64,000 nucleotides of DNA from Campylobacter lari. GTDB lineage: Bacteria > Campylobacterota > Campylobacteria > Campylobacterales > Campylobacteraceae. Position numbers and translations under genes: made by a program. The DNA is taken from positions 558,001-622,000 of the forward strand of contig NZ_CP011372.1 in assembly GCF_001017575.1 (NCBI RefSeq). The letters run 5' to 3'. Numbering within the stretch: the stretch's first letter is position 1; the number at the start of each line of letters is the position of its first letter. Positions 17,844 to 24,702 of this stretch are shown piece after piece. Under the pieces are notes generated by a model. It had not been told where the DNA came from, made no database searches, and saw only the letters and a program-made list of their open reading frames with translations.

Positions 17844-17984
17844 TTAAAGTGCAAGAAAACATAAAATAGCACTATAAACATTTATACTAAGCCAAGTTTT
17901 TGGATAACTTGCTAACCCTTCTGCTATAAGAACTATCAACGCGATAGTAAAGCTTAATTTCCAAGCAGTCAAAAGCTTAATCAA
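17844..17984 (-). CDS. Possible 46-residue membrane protein (TTG start)
   Basis: From a TTG at 17984 the reverse strand reads IKLLTAWKLSFTIALIVLIA, a polar turn (EGLASYPKTW) and a second hydrophobic stretch ending FLAL. This two-helix hairpin is the general shape of small phage membrane or holin-like proteins. No clear ribosome site precedes the TTG, and a hairpin at 17983-18004 overlaps it, so it may be an unexpressed remnant. Confidence 0.35.
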   Translation of the reverse strand: MIKLLTAWKLSFTIALIVLIAEGLASYPKTWLSINVYSAILCFLAL

Positions 17985-18004
17985 GTCTTTTTAGTAAAAG
18001 ACTT
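17983..18004 (-). terminator. Hairpin after the 91-residue gene
   Basis: AAGTCTTTT and AAAAGACTT form a perfect 9-bp stem with a TAGT loop, 2 bases beyond the stop of the leftward gene at 18007. The long T run of an intrinsic terminator is missing, so it may only stabilise the RNA end. Confidence 0.4.
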
Positions 18005-18006
18005 TG

Positions 18007-18282
18007 TTAAGCTTTAATAGCATTTAAAGTTTTTTGCTTTTCCTTTACTTTGGATATTAAATCCCAAATCTCAAACTCAATATTTTCTTTGTAAGTTTCT
18101 AAAGAAGTTGAAAACTCCCAATCTTGCATTTTGCACTCAAGATCTGTTATAAAATCTTCTATCAAATCTTTAAGATAAAAAAGATTTTTACCACTCATAC
18201 TCTCATCATGCATAAGCTCTTTAGCTAGAGTATCAACTTCTCTTTCTCTTTTTTCTAAATCAAGGCAGCAACTATCTAACAT
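18007..18282 (-). CDS. Small acidic helical hypothetical protein
   Basis: A 91-residue acidic protein starting MLDSCCLDLEKREREVDTLA, with a Cys-Cys pair, Trp/Phe-rich middle and Lys-rich end. No domain recognised. ATG 18282 follows AAAAAGGAT. Upstream lie GTTTC/GAAAC repeats that recur in the repressor region, so the prophage repressor may control it. Confidence 0.55.
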   Translation of the reverse strand: MLDSCCLDLEKREREVDTLAKELMHDESMSGKNLFYLKDLIEDFITDLECKMQDWEFSTSLETYKENIEFEIWDLISKVKEKQKTLNAIKA

Positions 18283-18342
18283 TTTAAATCCTTTTTTGTT
18301 TCTTAGGTTTCATTTGTTTCGATGAAGAAAGTATATAATAAC

Positions 18343-18355
18343 GAAACTTAATTAA
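18343..18355 (+). promoter_or_regulatory. Candidate repressor operator shared with the early control region
   Basis: GAAACTTAATTAA here is the exact inverse of 24703-24715. The same 160-bp spacer also holds several GTTTC copies and TTTAGAAAC (about 18379-18387), which recurs at 24683-24691. It lies between two divergent genes. Confidence 0.4.
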
Positions 18356-18444
18356 AATTTAAAATAGTATATTATTTAGAAACTTTTTAAAAAATGTATT
18401 TATGATATAATTTTTAAAAAACGAGACAATGAGGAATTAATTTA

Positions 18445-18921
18445 ATGGCTTTATTTAGAAATTGGTTATATAAAAAAGGTTTGGAAAAATTGGAAAAAAA
18501 TTTGGAGGAAGATTTTGAAAAACAAAAATTTAAAAATGAATACGAAAAATTAAAACAAAAACTTAAATATTATGATACATTAAGACAAAAATCAGAATAT
18601 GAATTTTTTGATATATATGCAAGTGTATTTTTAAATATATTAGCTTATTTGAAATATTTTTTAGTATTTATTTTGTTTGCGATAATTTTTGAATACAATC
18701 ATGGATGGGTTATAGGTATTGTTATAGCAGTATTGTGGCGTGCTATTGATGCGTTGCAAATAGAGGGTAAGGGATATTATTTGGATATATATACCTCAAG
18801 AGAAAAATTGAGATGTATGGAAGAATTAATAAATGAAATTGAAAAACGCAATAAAAACAAAACGAATATTTTAAAAGAAAAATTAGCAGAATATGAGAAA
18901 AGGTTTGGAAAGATAGAATAA
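18445..18921 (+). CDS. Coiled-coil protein with central membrane hairpin
   Basis: A 158-residue protein with an N-terminal coiled coil (residues 10-50), two adjacent membrane helices (LAYLKYFLVFILFAIIF and WVIGIVIAVLWRAI, about 68-103) and a C-terminal coiled coil. ATG follows GAGGAAT. It is the only rightward gene inside the leftward block, and base use is even more AT-rich than the neighbours, suggesting a moron. No family recognised. A Sel1-repeat remnant follows directly in the same frame. Confidence 0.65.
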   Translation: MALFRNWLYKKGLEKLEKNLEEDFEKQKFKNEYEKLKQKLKYYDTLRQKSEYEFFDIYASVFLNILAYLKYFLVFILFAIIFEYNHGWVIGIVIAVLWRAIDALQIEGKGYYLDIYTSREKLRCMEELINEIEKRNKNKTNILKEKLAEYEKRFGKIE

Positions 18922-19026
18922 TATTCGTGGATAATCATTAAACAAGCAAAAAAATACTATGGCTTAGCTTGTGATGGCGGTTATCAACTTGGCTGTGATG
19001 GATATAAAAGGTTGATGGGGTATTGA
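18922..19026 (+). pseudogene. Remnant of a Sel1-like repeat protein
   Basis: Right after the stop of the upstream gene and in the same frame, 34 codons read KQAKKYYGLACDGGYQLGCD then GYKRLMGY and TGA. The A-x3-Y-x2-ACD-G-x3-GC-x2-Y-x-L pattern is the end of a cysteine-bearing Sel1-like repeat of the Hcp family common in Campylobacter and Helicobacter. No start or earlier repeats are present, so it is a broken 3' end. Confidence 0.6.
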
Positions 19027-19041
19027 GAGAATAGTTTGGTG

Positions 19042-19329
19042 TTAATAGAAAGTAGAATTAAATTTTTTCCAATGATCTCTTAAGATAATAAAAACACTTT
19101 TACAGAAATCTTTTTGTTTTTCATTGTCTGTTAAACCAATACAAATAAAGTAGTCTTGCTCTATATTATTTAAAGCTTTAAAACACTTATCTTTTTCAAA
19201 AACACTACTATCTCCTAGATGAGATAAGTATTTAAGTAATTCGTTTTTGTGTTCAAGTAAAATTTCTATATCTATATCAGTCATATTAGAAAGAAGAATT
19301 AAGAAATATCTAAAATTAATTAAGGCCAT
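19042..19329 (-). CDS. Candidate toxin partner of the Panacea protein
   Basis: A 95-residue protein whose ATG (19329) lies inside the last codons of the Panacea gene, a 10-base overlap typical of toxin-antitoxin pairs. A second ATG at 19284 (MTDIDIEILLEHK) would give an 80-residue form. The protein is charged and helical, with a C-terminal IILRDHWKKF segment, and has no recognisable toxin motif. Toxin identity is inferred only from position: Panacea antitoxins pair with very diverse toxins. Confidence 0.5.
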   Translation of the reverse strand: MALINFRYFLILLSNMTDIDIEILLEHKNELLKYLSHLGDSSVFEKDKCFKALNNIEQDYFICIGLTDNEKQKDFCKSVFIILRDHWKKFNSTFY

Positions 19330-19835
19330 AATTCATTAATTTCCATATCATTTTTTTGTAATTCTTTTAGTCTTAATGCTTCTTTTTTATTTTCTTCCTT
19401 AAAAAAAGTAGCTATTGTATCTTGTGTAATTTCATTTCCAAGACTTGCAACATAAGAACTTTTCCAAGGATATTCTTCGTGGGTTTTTTCTCTAAGCTCC
19501 CAAGCCCCCATAGAACCGTATTTGTCAAAAATAAGAACTAAAAGCTCATGGGCATCTTTATTGTCAGCAATACAATCTGTATCAAAATCTTCAAGTTCAT
19601 CAAAAGAGATAGAATTTGATCCATATTTTTTAAATTGTTCATACACTGTTCTAATTACAGGGCCATGTTTCCACGCTTCTATTCTATCATCAAAGAGTGG
19701 TTTTTCAAATATGGCAAGCATATACCCTTGTGCATAATAAAGCATTTTTTGTATTTTTAAATTTGATAGCGTATCGCCAGCTTCTTTACTTCTTGCTAAG
19801 AATAAAAAGTATTTTGCAACATCTAATGCTTTCAT
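19320..19835 (-). CDS. Panacea-domain (DUF4065, SocA-like) antitoxin
   Basis: A 171-residue protein with the DUF4065/Panacea signature: LSNLKIQKMLYYAQGYMLAI, EAWKHGPVIRTVYEQFKKYG, then the GAWELREKTHEEYPWK segment. Panacea proteins neutralise diverse toxins as hyperpromiscuous antitoxins; SocA uses ClpXP to degrade its toxin. The short downstream ORF overlaps its end. ATG follows AAGGTAAAAACT, and the promoter region contains nine copies of a 10-bp repeat. It is a likely prophage maintenance or anti-phage module. Confidence 0.8.
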   Translation of the reverse strand: MKALDVAKYFLFLARSKEAGDTLSNLKIQKMLYYAQGYMLAIFEKPLFDDRIEAWKHGPVIRTVYEQFKKYGSNSISFDELEDFDTDCIADNKDAHELLVLIFDKYGSMGAWELREKTHEEYPWKSSYVASLGNEITQDTIATFFKEENKKEALRLKELQKNDMEINELWP

Positions 19836-19880
19836 AGTTTTTACCTTATTTTAGGATATAAATATAATATCATATCATAT

Positions 19881-19970
19881 ATTATCTTATATTATCTTAT
19901 ATTATCTTATATTATCTTATATTATCTTATATTATCTTATATTATCTTATATTATCTTATATTATCTTAT
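19881..19970. repeat. Nine tandem copies of a 10-bp repeat
   Basis: ATTATCTTAT is repeated exactly nine times (19881-19970), with decayed copies toward 19871. It lies upstream of the leftward Panacea gene and 20 bases beyond the stop of the nuclease gene. On the reverse strand each unit reads ATAAGATAAT and offers -10-like hexamers spaced one helical turn apart. Confidence 0.95.
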
Positions 19971-19990
19971 AGTTTAAACTAAAAAATCGT

Positions 19991-20665
19991 TTAAGACTGA
20001 TGATTATTGCTAGTTAAAACATCACAATTAAACTTATATCTTTTTATACTTAAATTATCGACTTCATAATTTGGAACTTTATAGCATTCTTTAAAATTAT
20101 TACCTTTTATAATCTTGATATAAGAGTTTGGAATAGCAATTTGATTTTTTATTCTTTGTGGGTTGCTATCATAATTAACTAAATTTAAAACTTCAATTTC
20201 TCCAAGCTTTAAAGCTACTTGTCTTTCTCTTTTTTCAATCTTATTCCATACTTTTTGATTAATTTGTGGATTTTGCGGAGTAATATTACTCATTAAGAAT
20301 GTACTTCTTTGAGCTTGAGTAGTTTTTCTCATAGAGGCATTAGAAAGGGTATGTCCTCTATCATAACCACTATTTTTATAATCACTCCAAGTGGTACGAT
20401 ATTTTTTAGGTATATTTGTATCATCTTCAAAGCGCGGGCGTTTTTTGATTTGTTCGCCTTTTAGATTATCTGCTTCTAATTTATAAGCTACTGCTTTAGT
20501 GCCTTTGTAGTTATAATCATAGCAATTAATATAATAAAATTTATCTAAAACCTGAGAGCAATTTTGTGTAGTAAAATACTTTGCAAAATCTTCACTCGGT
20601 TTATATTGTGTGTAATTAGCTAAGGCTAGAGTTGTTAATAGTGATATAATTATAAGTTTTTTCAT
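19991..20665 (-). CDS. dns: Secreted DNA/RNA non-specific endonuclease (Dns-type)
   Basis: A 224-residue NUC1-family nuclease with an N-terminal signal peptide (MKKLIIISLLTTLALA). The catalytic DRGH box is in SGYDRGHTLSNASM and the metal-binding Asn in SNITPQNPQINQKVWNKIE. Secreted or periplasmic enzymes of this kind encoded by C. jejuni integrated elements (CJIE1/2/4) degrade DNA and block natural transformation. Here it is 6 bases downstream of the SecB-like gene, so it is probably read from that operon. It should give a lysogen low competence. Confidence 0.88.
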   Translation of the reverse strand: MKKLIIISLLTTLALANYTQYKPSEDFAKYFTTQNCSQVLDKFYYINCYDYNYKGTKAVAYKLEADNLKGEQIKKRPRFEDDTNIPKKYRTTWSDYKNSGYDRGHTLSNASMRKTTQAQRSTFLMSNITPQNPQINQKVWNKIEKRERQVALKLGEIEVLNLVNYDSNPQRIKNQIAIPNSYIKIIKGNNFKECYKVPNYEVDNLSIKRYKFNCDVLTSNNHQS

Positions 20666-20671
20666 TTGTTG

Positions 20672-21094
20672 TTATTTTTCATTTATAATTTTAACTCTAA
20701 ATTCCTCAAAGCTAACAGGTTGTAGGTGATAAGGCGGGAAGCCAGATAGCATTGTTATTTGGGCTATCATTGGTCTTAAATATGAAAACATTATTGCAAC
20801 AGCATTGTTTAGAAGAATTTTATTTTGTTCATCTTTAGTTTCAAAAGCAATTAATGATAGTATCGATGTTGATATATTATAAACACTTTCATTACCGCTA
20901 TCTGCTTGAATATCTAAATCTAATTGGATTAAAAATATATCTTTTTTCTTGTCATCTTTTTGATGCGCAATGACACCTATGTTGTTTTTACAATTGATAG
21001 TGCCAGAATCATCTGGCACTCCATTTTGTTCAAAATTAAATTTTTTTATTTCTATTGATAAAATTTTAAATATGCCAGATTCTATTTCTCTCAT
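20672..21094 (-). CDS. SecB-like chaperone
   Basis: A 140-residue protein whose C-terminal half matches SecB: an AVAIMFSYLRPMIAQIT helix, then SGFPPYHLQPVSFEEF, equivalent to SecB's GFPPLLLPPINF. Campylobacter lacks a housekeeping SecB in my recollection, so a prophage copy is more likely the chaperone of a toxin-antitoxin-chaperone (TAC) unit. It follows an ImmA/IrrE-like gene by 15 bases. It could assist secretion of the adjacent nuclease instead. Confidence 0.7.
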   Translation of the reverse strand: MREIESGIFKILSIEIKKFNFEQNGVPDDSGTINCKNNIGVIAHQKDDKKKDIFLIQLDLDIQADSGNESVYNISTSILSLIAFETKDEQNKILLNNAVAIMFSYLRPMIAQITMLSGFPPYHLQPVSFEEFRVKIINEK

Positions 21095-21109
21095 TGTAAC
21101 TCCTTATAT

Positions 21110-21703
21110 TCAAGCTGCTTTACTAAAACCATAGGTAATTTTAGATTCTTCATTTTCATTTTGTATTTTATTAATTGGTAAATATTGCTTATTCTTGGCT
21201 AAATATATTTTTTTCTTAAAACTATCTTTTATTTCAAAATGCTTTTTAAAACCACATATCAATTCGTATCTTGCAATCAGCATATTTAAGTTATTTGCAA
21301 AATTTTTAGCCTTTTTTTCATAAAAATCAATTGTTTTTAAATTGTATTTTGGTGGATATTGGAAGTAAATACCACTTAAGAAATTTTGAAATATATGCCC
21401 TAATTGTTCAGGAATTTCTTTCTGGTCTTTATATTCTATTGTAATGTTGCTGCCATCAAATTTTGATTTCGAGTTATATTTTTTTAGCTTCATATTTTTC
21501 TTTAAAATAATGCTAAATTTTTTACATATAGAATCAATATTTAATAAGGAATTTTCCTTTTTTACAATATCAATAACTTCCATTGCTCCCATTGGTCGCT
21601 TGTTTGACTCTGGGATAATTTTCCAAAGCTTACTAATAAGATTTTTATTTTCTAACAATATTTTTTGTTCTCTTTTATTAAGTAATTTAAGAATATTTTT
21701 CAT
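21110..21703 (-). CDS. Degenerate ImmA/IrrE-like protein
   Basis: A 197-residue protein. EIPEQLGHIFQNFL (about residues 96-109) lines up with the AHELGHhLL zinc-peptidase helix of ImmA/IrrE, and DFYEKKAKNFANNLNML (about 126-142) with the downstream E-x-EA-x2-FA-x2-LLMP helix. The first His and the catalytic Glu are replaced (PEQLGH for AHELGH), so proteolysis is unlikely. The last 40 residues are a basic tail. It is translationally coupled to the gene before it (ATGA at 21703-21700) and precedes the SecB-like gene. Confidence 0.5.
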   Translation of the reverse strand: MKNILKLLNKREQKILLENKNLISKLWKIIPESNKRPMGAMEVIDIVKKENSLLNIDSICKKFSIILKKNMKLKKYNSKSKFDGSNITIEYKDQKEIPEQLGHIFQNFLSGIYFQYPPKYNLKTIDFYEKKAKNFANNLNMLIARYELICGFKKHFEIKDSFKKKIYLAKNKQYLPINKIQNENEESKITYGFSKAA

Positions 21704-22080
21704 TGTTTTTTTATTTCTTCCTTTATAAAATAATTTCTATTTTTTATTGGGATGTACATTGTATCATTATTCTTTTTATAAACGTAAATAAGTCTTTCTT
21801 TTTGTTCTAAAATAGATTTATAAAGAATGAAAGCTTTATATTTTATTTTTTTCATATTAACCTCTTTTATCTTTATTTTATCACTTTCAATCACTATTTG
21901 ATCTATTTCTAATTTAAAACGGCTTTTACTATTTTTCTTTTTTGTGCATATTTCATGATTTGGTAATTTATAAATTTCGTTTATTTTATCATATTTTAAT
22001 TCTTCTGCATATAAAACATCATTAAAATCTTTAATACCTATTTCTTCCCATTCATCCGTTTTTTTTATTTTTGTATCCAC
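21700..22080 (-). CDS. Basic hypothetical protein, first gene of the SecB-like operon
   Basis: A 126-residue lysine-rich protein with a GTG start (22080). A beta-rich middle (KSRFKLEIDQIVIESDKIKI) resembles no family I know. The promoter -10 box at 22103-22098 leaves a leader of about 10 bases. By position it could be the toxin or the DNA-binding partner of a three-gene unit with the ImmA-like and SecB-like proteins. Confidence 0.6.
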   Translation of the reverse strand: MDTKIKKTDEWEEIGIKDFNDVLYAEELKYDKINEIYKLPNHEICTKKKNSKSRFKLEIDQIVIESDKIKIKEVNMKKIKYKAFILYKSILEQKERLIYVYKKNNDTMYIPIKNRNYFIKEEIKKQ

Positions 22081-22097
22081 CCTACGAACTCTATAAA

Positions 22098-22103
22098 ATT
22101 ATA
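22098..22103 (-). promoter_or_regulatory. Predicted -10 box of the SecB-like operon
   Basis: Reverse strand AAATATAATTTTATAGAG; TATAAT at 22103-22098, start near 22091, 11 bases before the GTG. Confidence 0.5.
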
Positions 22104-22382
22104 TTTGATTATCATTTCTGAAAATTACAGGATTTGATTTTAACATTTAACCTTGTATATCCATCAAAAAAAAACAAATCGATTTTCCATTTTTCAAAAT
22201 CAACACTCATTTAAACAAATTTAACTAACTTGGTAAATTTTAATTGATAAAAAGTATATCGAATTTTTTGTTAAAAATTTAATTAGTTTTATTTTTTTAA
22301 TAATTTTATTTAAATTTTTTACACCTTTTCAATTTGATTTAAAAATATTTTGGCATTAGAAAATATAAACCGCTATACTTAC
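22104..22382. other. AT-rich intergenic stretch
   Basis: About 280 bp with very few G or C and several A/T runs. It separates the SecB-like operon from the end of the membrane-protein/repressor operon. No ORF with a ribosome site, no tandem repeat and no strong hairpin was seen. Confidence 0.6.
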
Positions 22383-23153
22383 TTAATTACAATCTCTAGT
22401 TATAAATTTATCTCTATTTTTGTCCAAATGAAATACAAATTTTTCATTAAATGGTGATATTGAAACTTTATTATCTCCTAGTAAATGTATATAAGCATTA
22501 GGTGGAACTTTTGAACATATTGTGTTATTTTTATAGTATGAAGCTATATGAATAATATTAGGTGAAAAATTAAATACATAAAAATAACCAATTATAAAAA
22601 AACTTAAACACTGTAAAATAGTTGTAACTCCAAAAAATACAAAACAATCAATATGTAATTTATTTTTAAAATGAGTTGTTTTTATTATGAAATTAAAAAT
22701 TTTTTGGACTAGAAAATTAAGATTTAAAAAAAATAAAGACTTAGTTATATCTGATAACATTGGTATTAAAAAGTGTGCTATAAACAATAGCGACAAAGCA
22801 AACATTGTACATATAATTATTATTGGAATAATAATTATAATATTAAAAATATTAATAGTATAACTATAACTATCTGGAGTATGATCTACTATATTATAAA
22901 TTATATCTCTCGAACAAAATTCAGCTACAAGATATACTCCAAAAAAAACAAACAAATTATATATTTTAGCAATATTAATTCTTTTGGTAATTTTATATAA
23001 ATCTATAAATGCTGGAATAATCAATAAAAGATATCCCATAGTTATTATAATCAAATTATTGATTTTAACACTTAAAATAAGAACAAAAATTCCTATAATA
23101 TATGATAATATAAAAGGATTTTTTATATAGATTATTATTTTATTTAAATTCAT
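22383..23153 (-). CDS. Polytopic membrane protein coupled to the repressor
   Basis: A 256-residue protein with about five or six membrane helices (around residues 12-28, 32-49, 65-82, 100-130 and 168-192) and a soluble C-terminal domain of about 60 residues. Its ATG overlaps the stop of the S24 repressor gene (ATGA at 23153-23150), so it is made from the same mRNA, that is, in the lysogen. No family recognised. Lysogenic expression and membrane location suggest superinfection exclusion or lysogenic conversion; this is inference. Confidence 0.65.
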   Translation of the reverse strand: MNLNKIIIYIKNPFILSYIIGIFVLILSVKINNLIIITMGYLLLIIPAFIDLYKITKRINIAKIYNLFVFFGVYLVAEFCSRDIIYNIVDHTPDSYSYTINIFNIIIIIPIIIICTMFALSLLFIAHFLIPMLSDITKSLFFLNLNFLVQKIFNFIIKTTHFKNKLHIDCFVFFGVTTILQCLSFFIIGYFYVFNFSPNIIHIASYYKNNTICSKVPPNAYIHLLGDNKVSISPFNEKFVFHLDKNRDKFITRDCN

Positions 23154-23872
23154 CTCACCACTTCTATAAAATTTTTAAAGGTTTCAACTGTCATTTTTGA
23201 TACAACCACCCCTATAATTTCACACTGCACAAAATCGCTAATTTTAACTTCTTTGTAGTCTTTGTTTTCAGATACTAAATAAATAAAATCGCAAAAAGCT
23301 TCTTTTTTAATTTTTTTACAATATAGATCTTCGCCTTGTCTAAAAATAACTATATCAGCACTCGATATAGTGCCAAGAGTATTTTTGCTTCTATCAATAA
23401 CAACAAAATCTCCATGTGTTAAAAGTGGCTCCATGCTATCGCCATTTATTTTTATAATATCGTAGCTTTTTTTTATAGGAATGTCTAAAATCTCTTTTAG
23501 AAAACTTCCATCAACACAAATACTAGTATAATTTATATCTTGTGCTAAAACTCCATATCCAGCTGAAGCAGAAATATCAGGATAGTATTTAAATTCGATT
23601 TGATTGTCTTTTTTTAACAAGGGAATTATATTTGTTTTTATATTATCGTTTATTGGTGCTAATTTTTCTATTGGAACATTTAACACTTGAGCAATTTTTA
23701 TAACATTTTCATAATTTTCAGGTTGGTTGTTTTCAGATCTATACCAATAGGCTATGCCATCTAATGATATTTCATAGCCGTTGTCTGTTAGCATTTGAGC
23801 GAGTTTACTTCTACTGATTTTTTTCTCTTTCAGCACTTCTGTTAAATATTCTTTGTTTAATTTATAAAACAT
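23150..23872 (-). CDS. S24-family phage repressor (CI/LexA-like), copy 2
   Basis: A 240-residue repressor with an N-terminal HTH (ISRSKLAQMLTDNGYEISLD) and a C-terminal S24 self-cleaving domain. The serine is in NGDSMEPLLTHGDFVVID and the lysine in LYCKKIKK; the cleavage site is probably Ala-Gly in ISASAGYG. RecA-driven cleavage would link induction to DNA damage. It follows the other S24 repressor by 15 bases on the same strand, and its stop overlaps the membrane-protein start. Confidence 0.9.
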   Translation of the reverse strand: MFYKLNKEYLTEVLKEKKISRSKLAQMLTDNGYEISLDGIAYWYRSENNQPENYENVIKIAQVLNVPIEKLAPINDNIKTNIIPLLKKDNQIEFKYYPDISASAGYGVLAQDINYTSICVDGSFLKEILDIPIKKSYDIIKINGDSMEPLLTHGDFVVIDRSKNTLGTISSADIVIFRQGEDLYCKKIKKEAFCDFIYLVSENKDYKEVKISDFVQCEIIGVVVSKMTVETFKNFIEVVR

Positions 23873-23887
23873 CGCATTCCTTATTTT

Positions 23888-24622
23888 TTAGCAAATTCCT
23901 TGGTTATTTAATAAAAGTCCATCTTCAAATGCAATTCTTCCACAAGTTTTACCTAAAATTTCAAAATCACCACTTTCTATCTCGTTTTTATTTATTTCAA
24001 AGCTTTCGTAATCAGGATTTATACTTTTTGCTATTATTTTGTTTGGCATAAATGTCAATCTTTTAACATAAACTGCCTTATCAAGTCTAAAGACATAAAT
24101 ACCATCAATTCTGATAATATTTCTACCATCCACCATGTCCACGATAACAAAATCGCCGCTATTATATTTAGGCTGCATACTATCGCCAAAGCATTTAAAA
24201 ATTCTCAAATGCTTAGAGTTTGGGTACTTTTGCTCAATAAAAATTTTTGGTATATCTATTTCTTTGACAATTTTAAAGTTTGGGTCGAATTCCCCCATAG
24301 AGCCACAACCTGCAGGCATTTCAAAAGTTGGTATTTTAAAAATATTGTTGTTTTTCTCAAAAACTTCCTGTATGATGATTTCATCAAATGGTATGTTAAG
24401 TTCTTCGCATATAATTTTTATGTATTTTGGCTTAGGTTTAGTTTTATTGTCTTCTTTAGTCATAAGCCATTTTTTTACCGTGGCCTCTGTGCTTTCTATG
24501 CCATGTTTATACAAAATCTCTACCAAGTCTTGATATGTTACTTTTTTACTTCTGTTTTTTAGATAGAATTTAAATTTCTCGGTATCAAAATCAAAATCAA
24601 ATATATCACCATTTCTTCCCAA
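23888..24622 (-). CDS. S24-family phage repressor (CI/LexA-like), copy 1
   Basis: A 244-residue protein with an N-terminal HTH-like region (TYQDLVEILYKHGIESTEAT) and an S24 domain: serine in FGDSMQPKYNSGDFVIVD, lysine in VYVKRL, probable cleavage in EMPAGCGSM. The start is TTG 24622 after AAGGAGAT. It faces the Cro-like gene across 112 bp that hold a 17-bp dyad. Being next to the divergent promoter, it is the better candidate for the main lysogeny repressor. Confidence 0.88.
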   Translation of the reverse strand: MGRNGDIFDFDFDTEKFKFYLKNRSKKVTYQDLVEILYKHGIESTEATVKKWLMTKEDNKTKPKPKYIKIICEELNIPFDEIIIQEVFEKNNNIFKIPTFEMPAGCGSMGEFDPNFKIVKEIDIPKIFIEQKYPNSKHLRIFKCFGDSMQPKYNSGDFVIVDMVDGRNIIRIDGIYVFRLDKAVYVKRLTFMPNKIIAKSINPDYESFEINKNEIESGDFEILGKTCGRIAFEDGLLLNNQGIC

Positions 24623-24674
24623 ATTATCTCCTTTTTTGGTATAAAAATTATACTCTTTTATTCATGCAAATATC

Positions 24675-24691
24675 GTTCCTAATTTAGAAAC
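24675..24691. promoter_or_regulatory. Candidate operator dyad between repressor and Cro-like gene
   Basis: GTTCCTAATTTAGAAAC is a 17-bp imperfect palindrome. TTTAGAAAC recurs near 18379-18387, and an AGTTTC half-site follows at 24710-24715. Its place in the divergent spacer fits repressor/Cro binding. Confidence 0.5.
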
Positions 24692-24702
24692 AAAATTAAA
24701 TA

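Noticed and set aside
19871-19970. Tandem repeats as a CRISPR array
   Set aside because: Units are 10 bp head to tail with no spacers and no cas genes nearby.
20672-21094. Housekeeping SecB
   Set aside because: Only the C-terminal half is clearly SecB-like, it lies inside a prophage operon, and the length and first half differ.
24135-24562. Long open frames on the forward strand opposite repressor copy 1
   Set aside because: They are antisense shadows of the S24 gene, with no ribosome site and unnatural composition.
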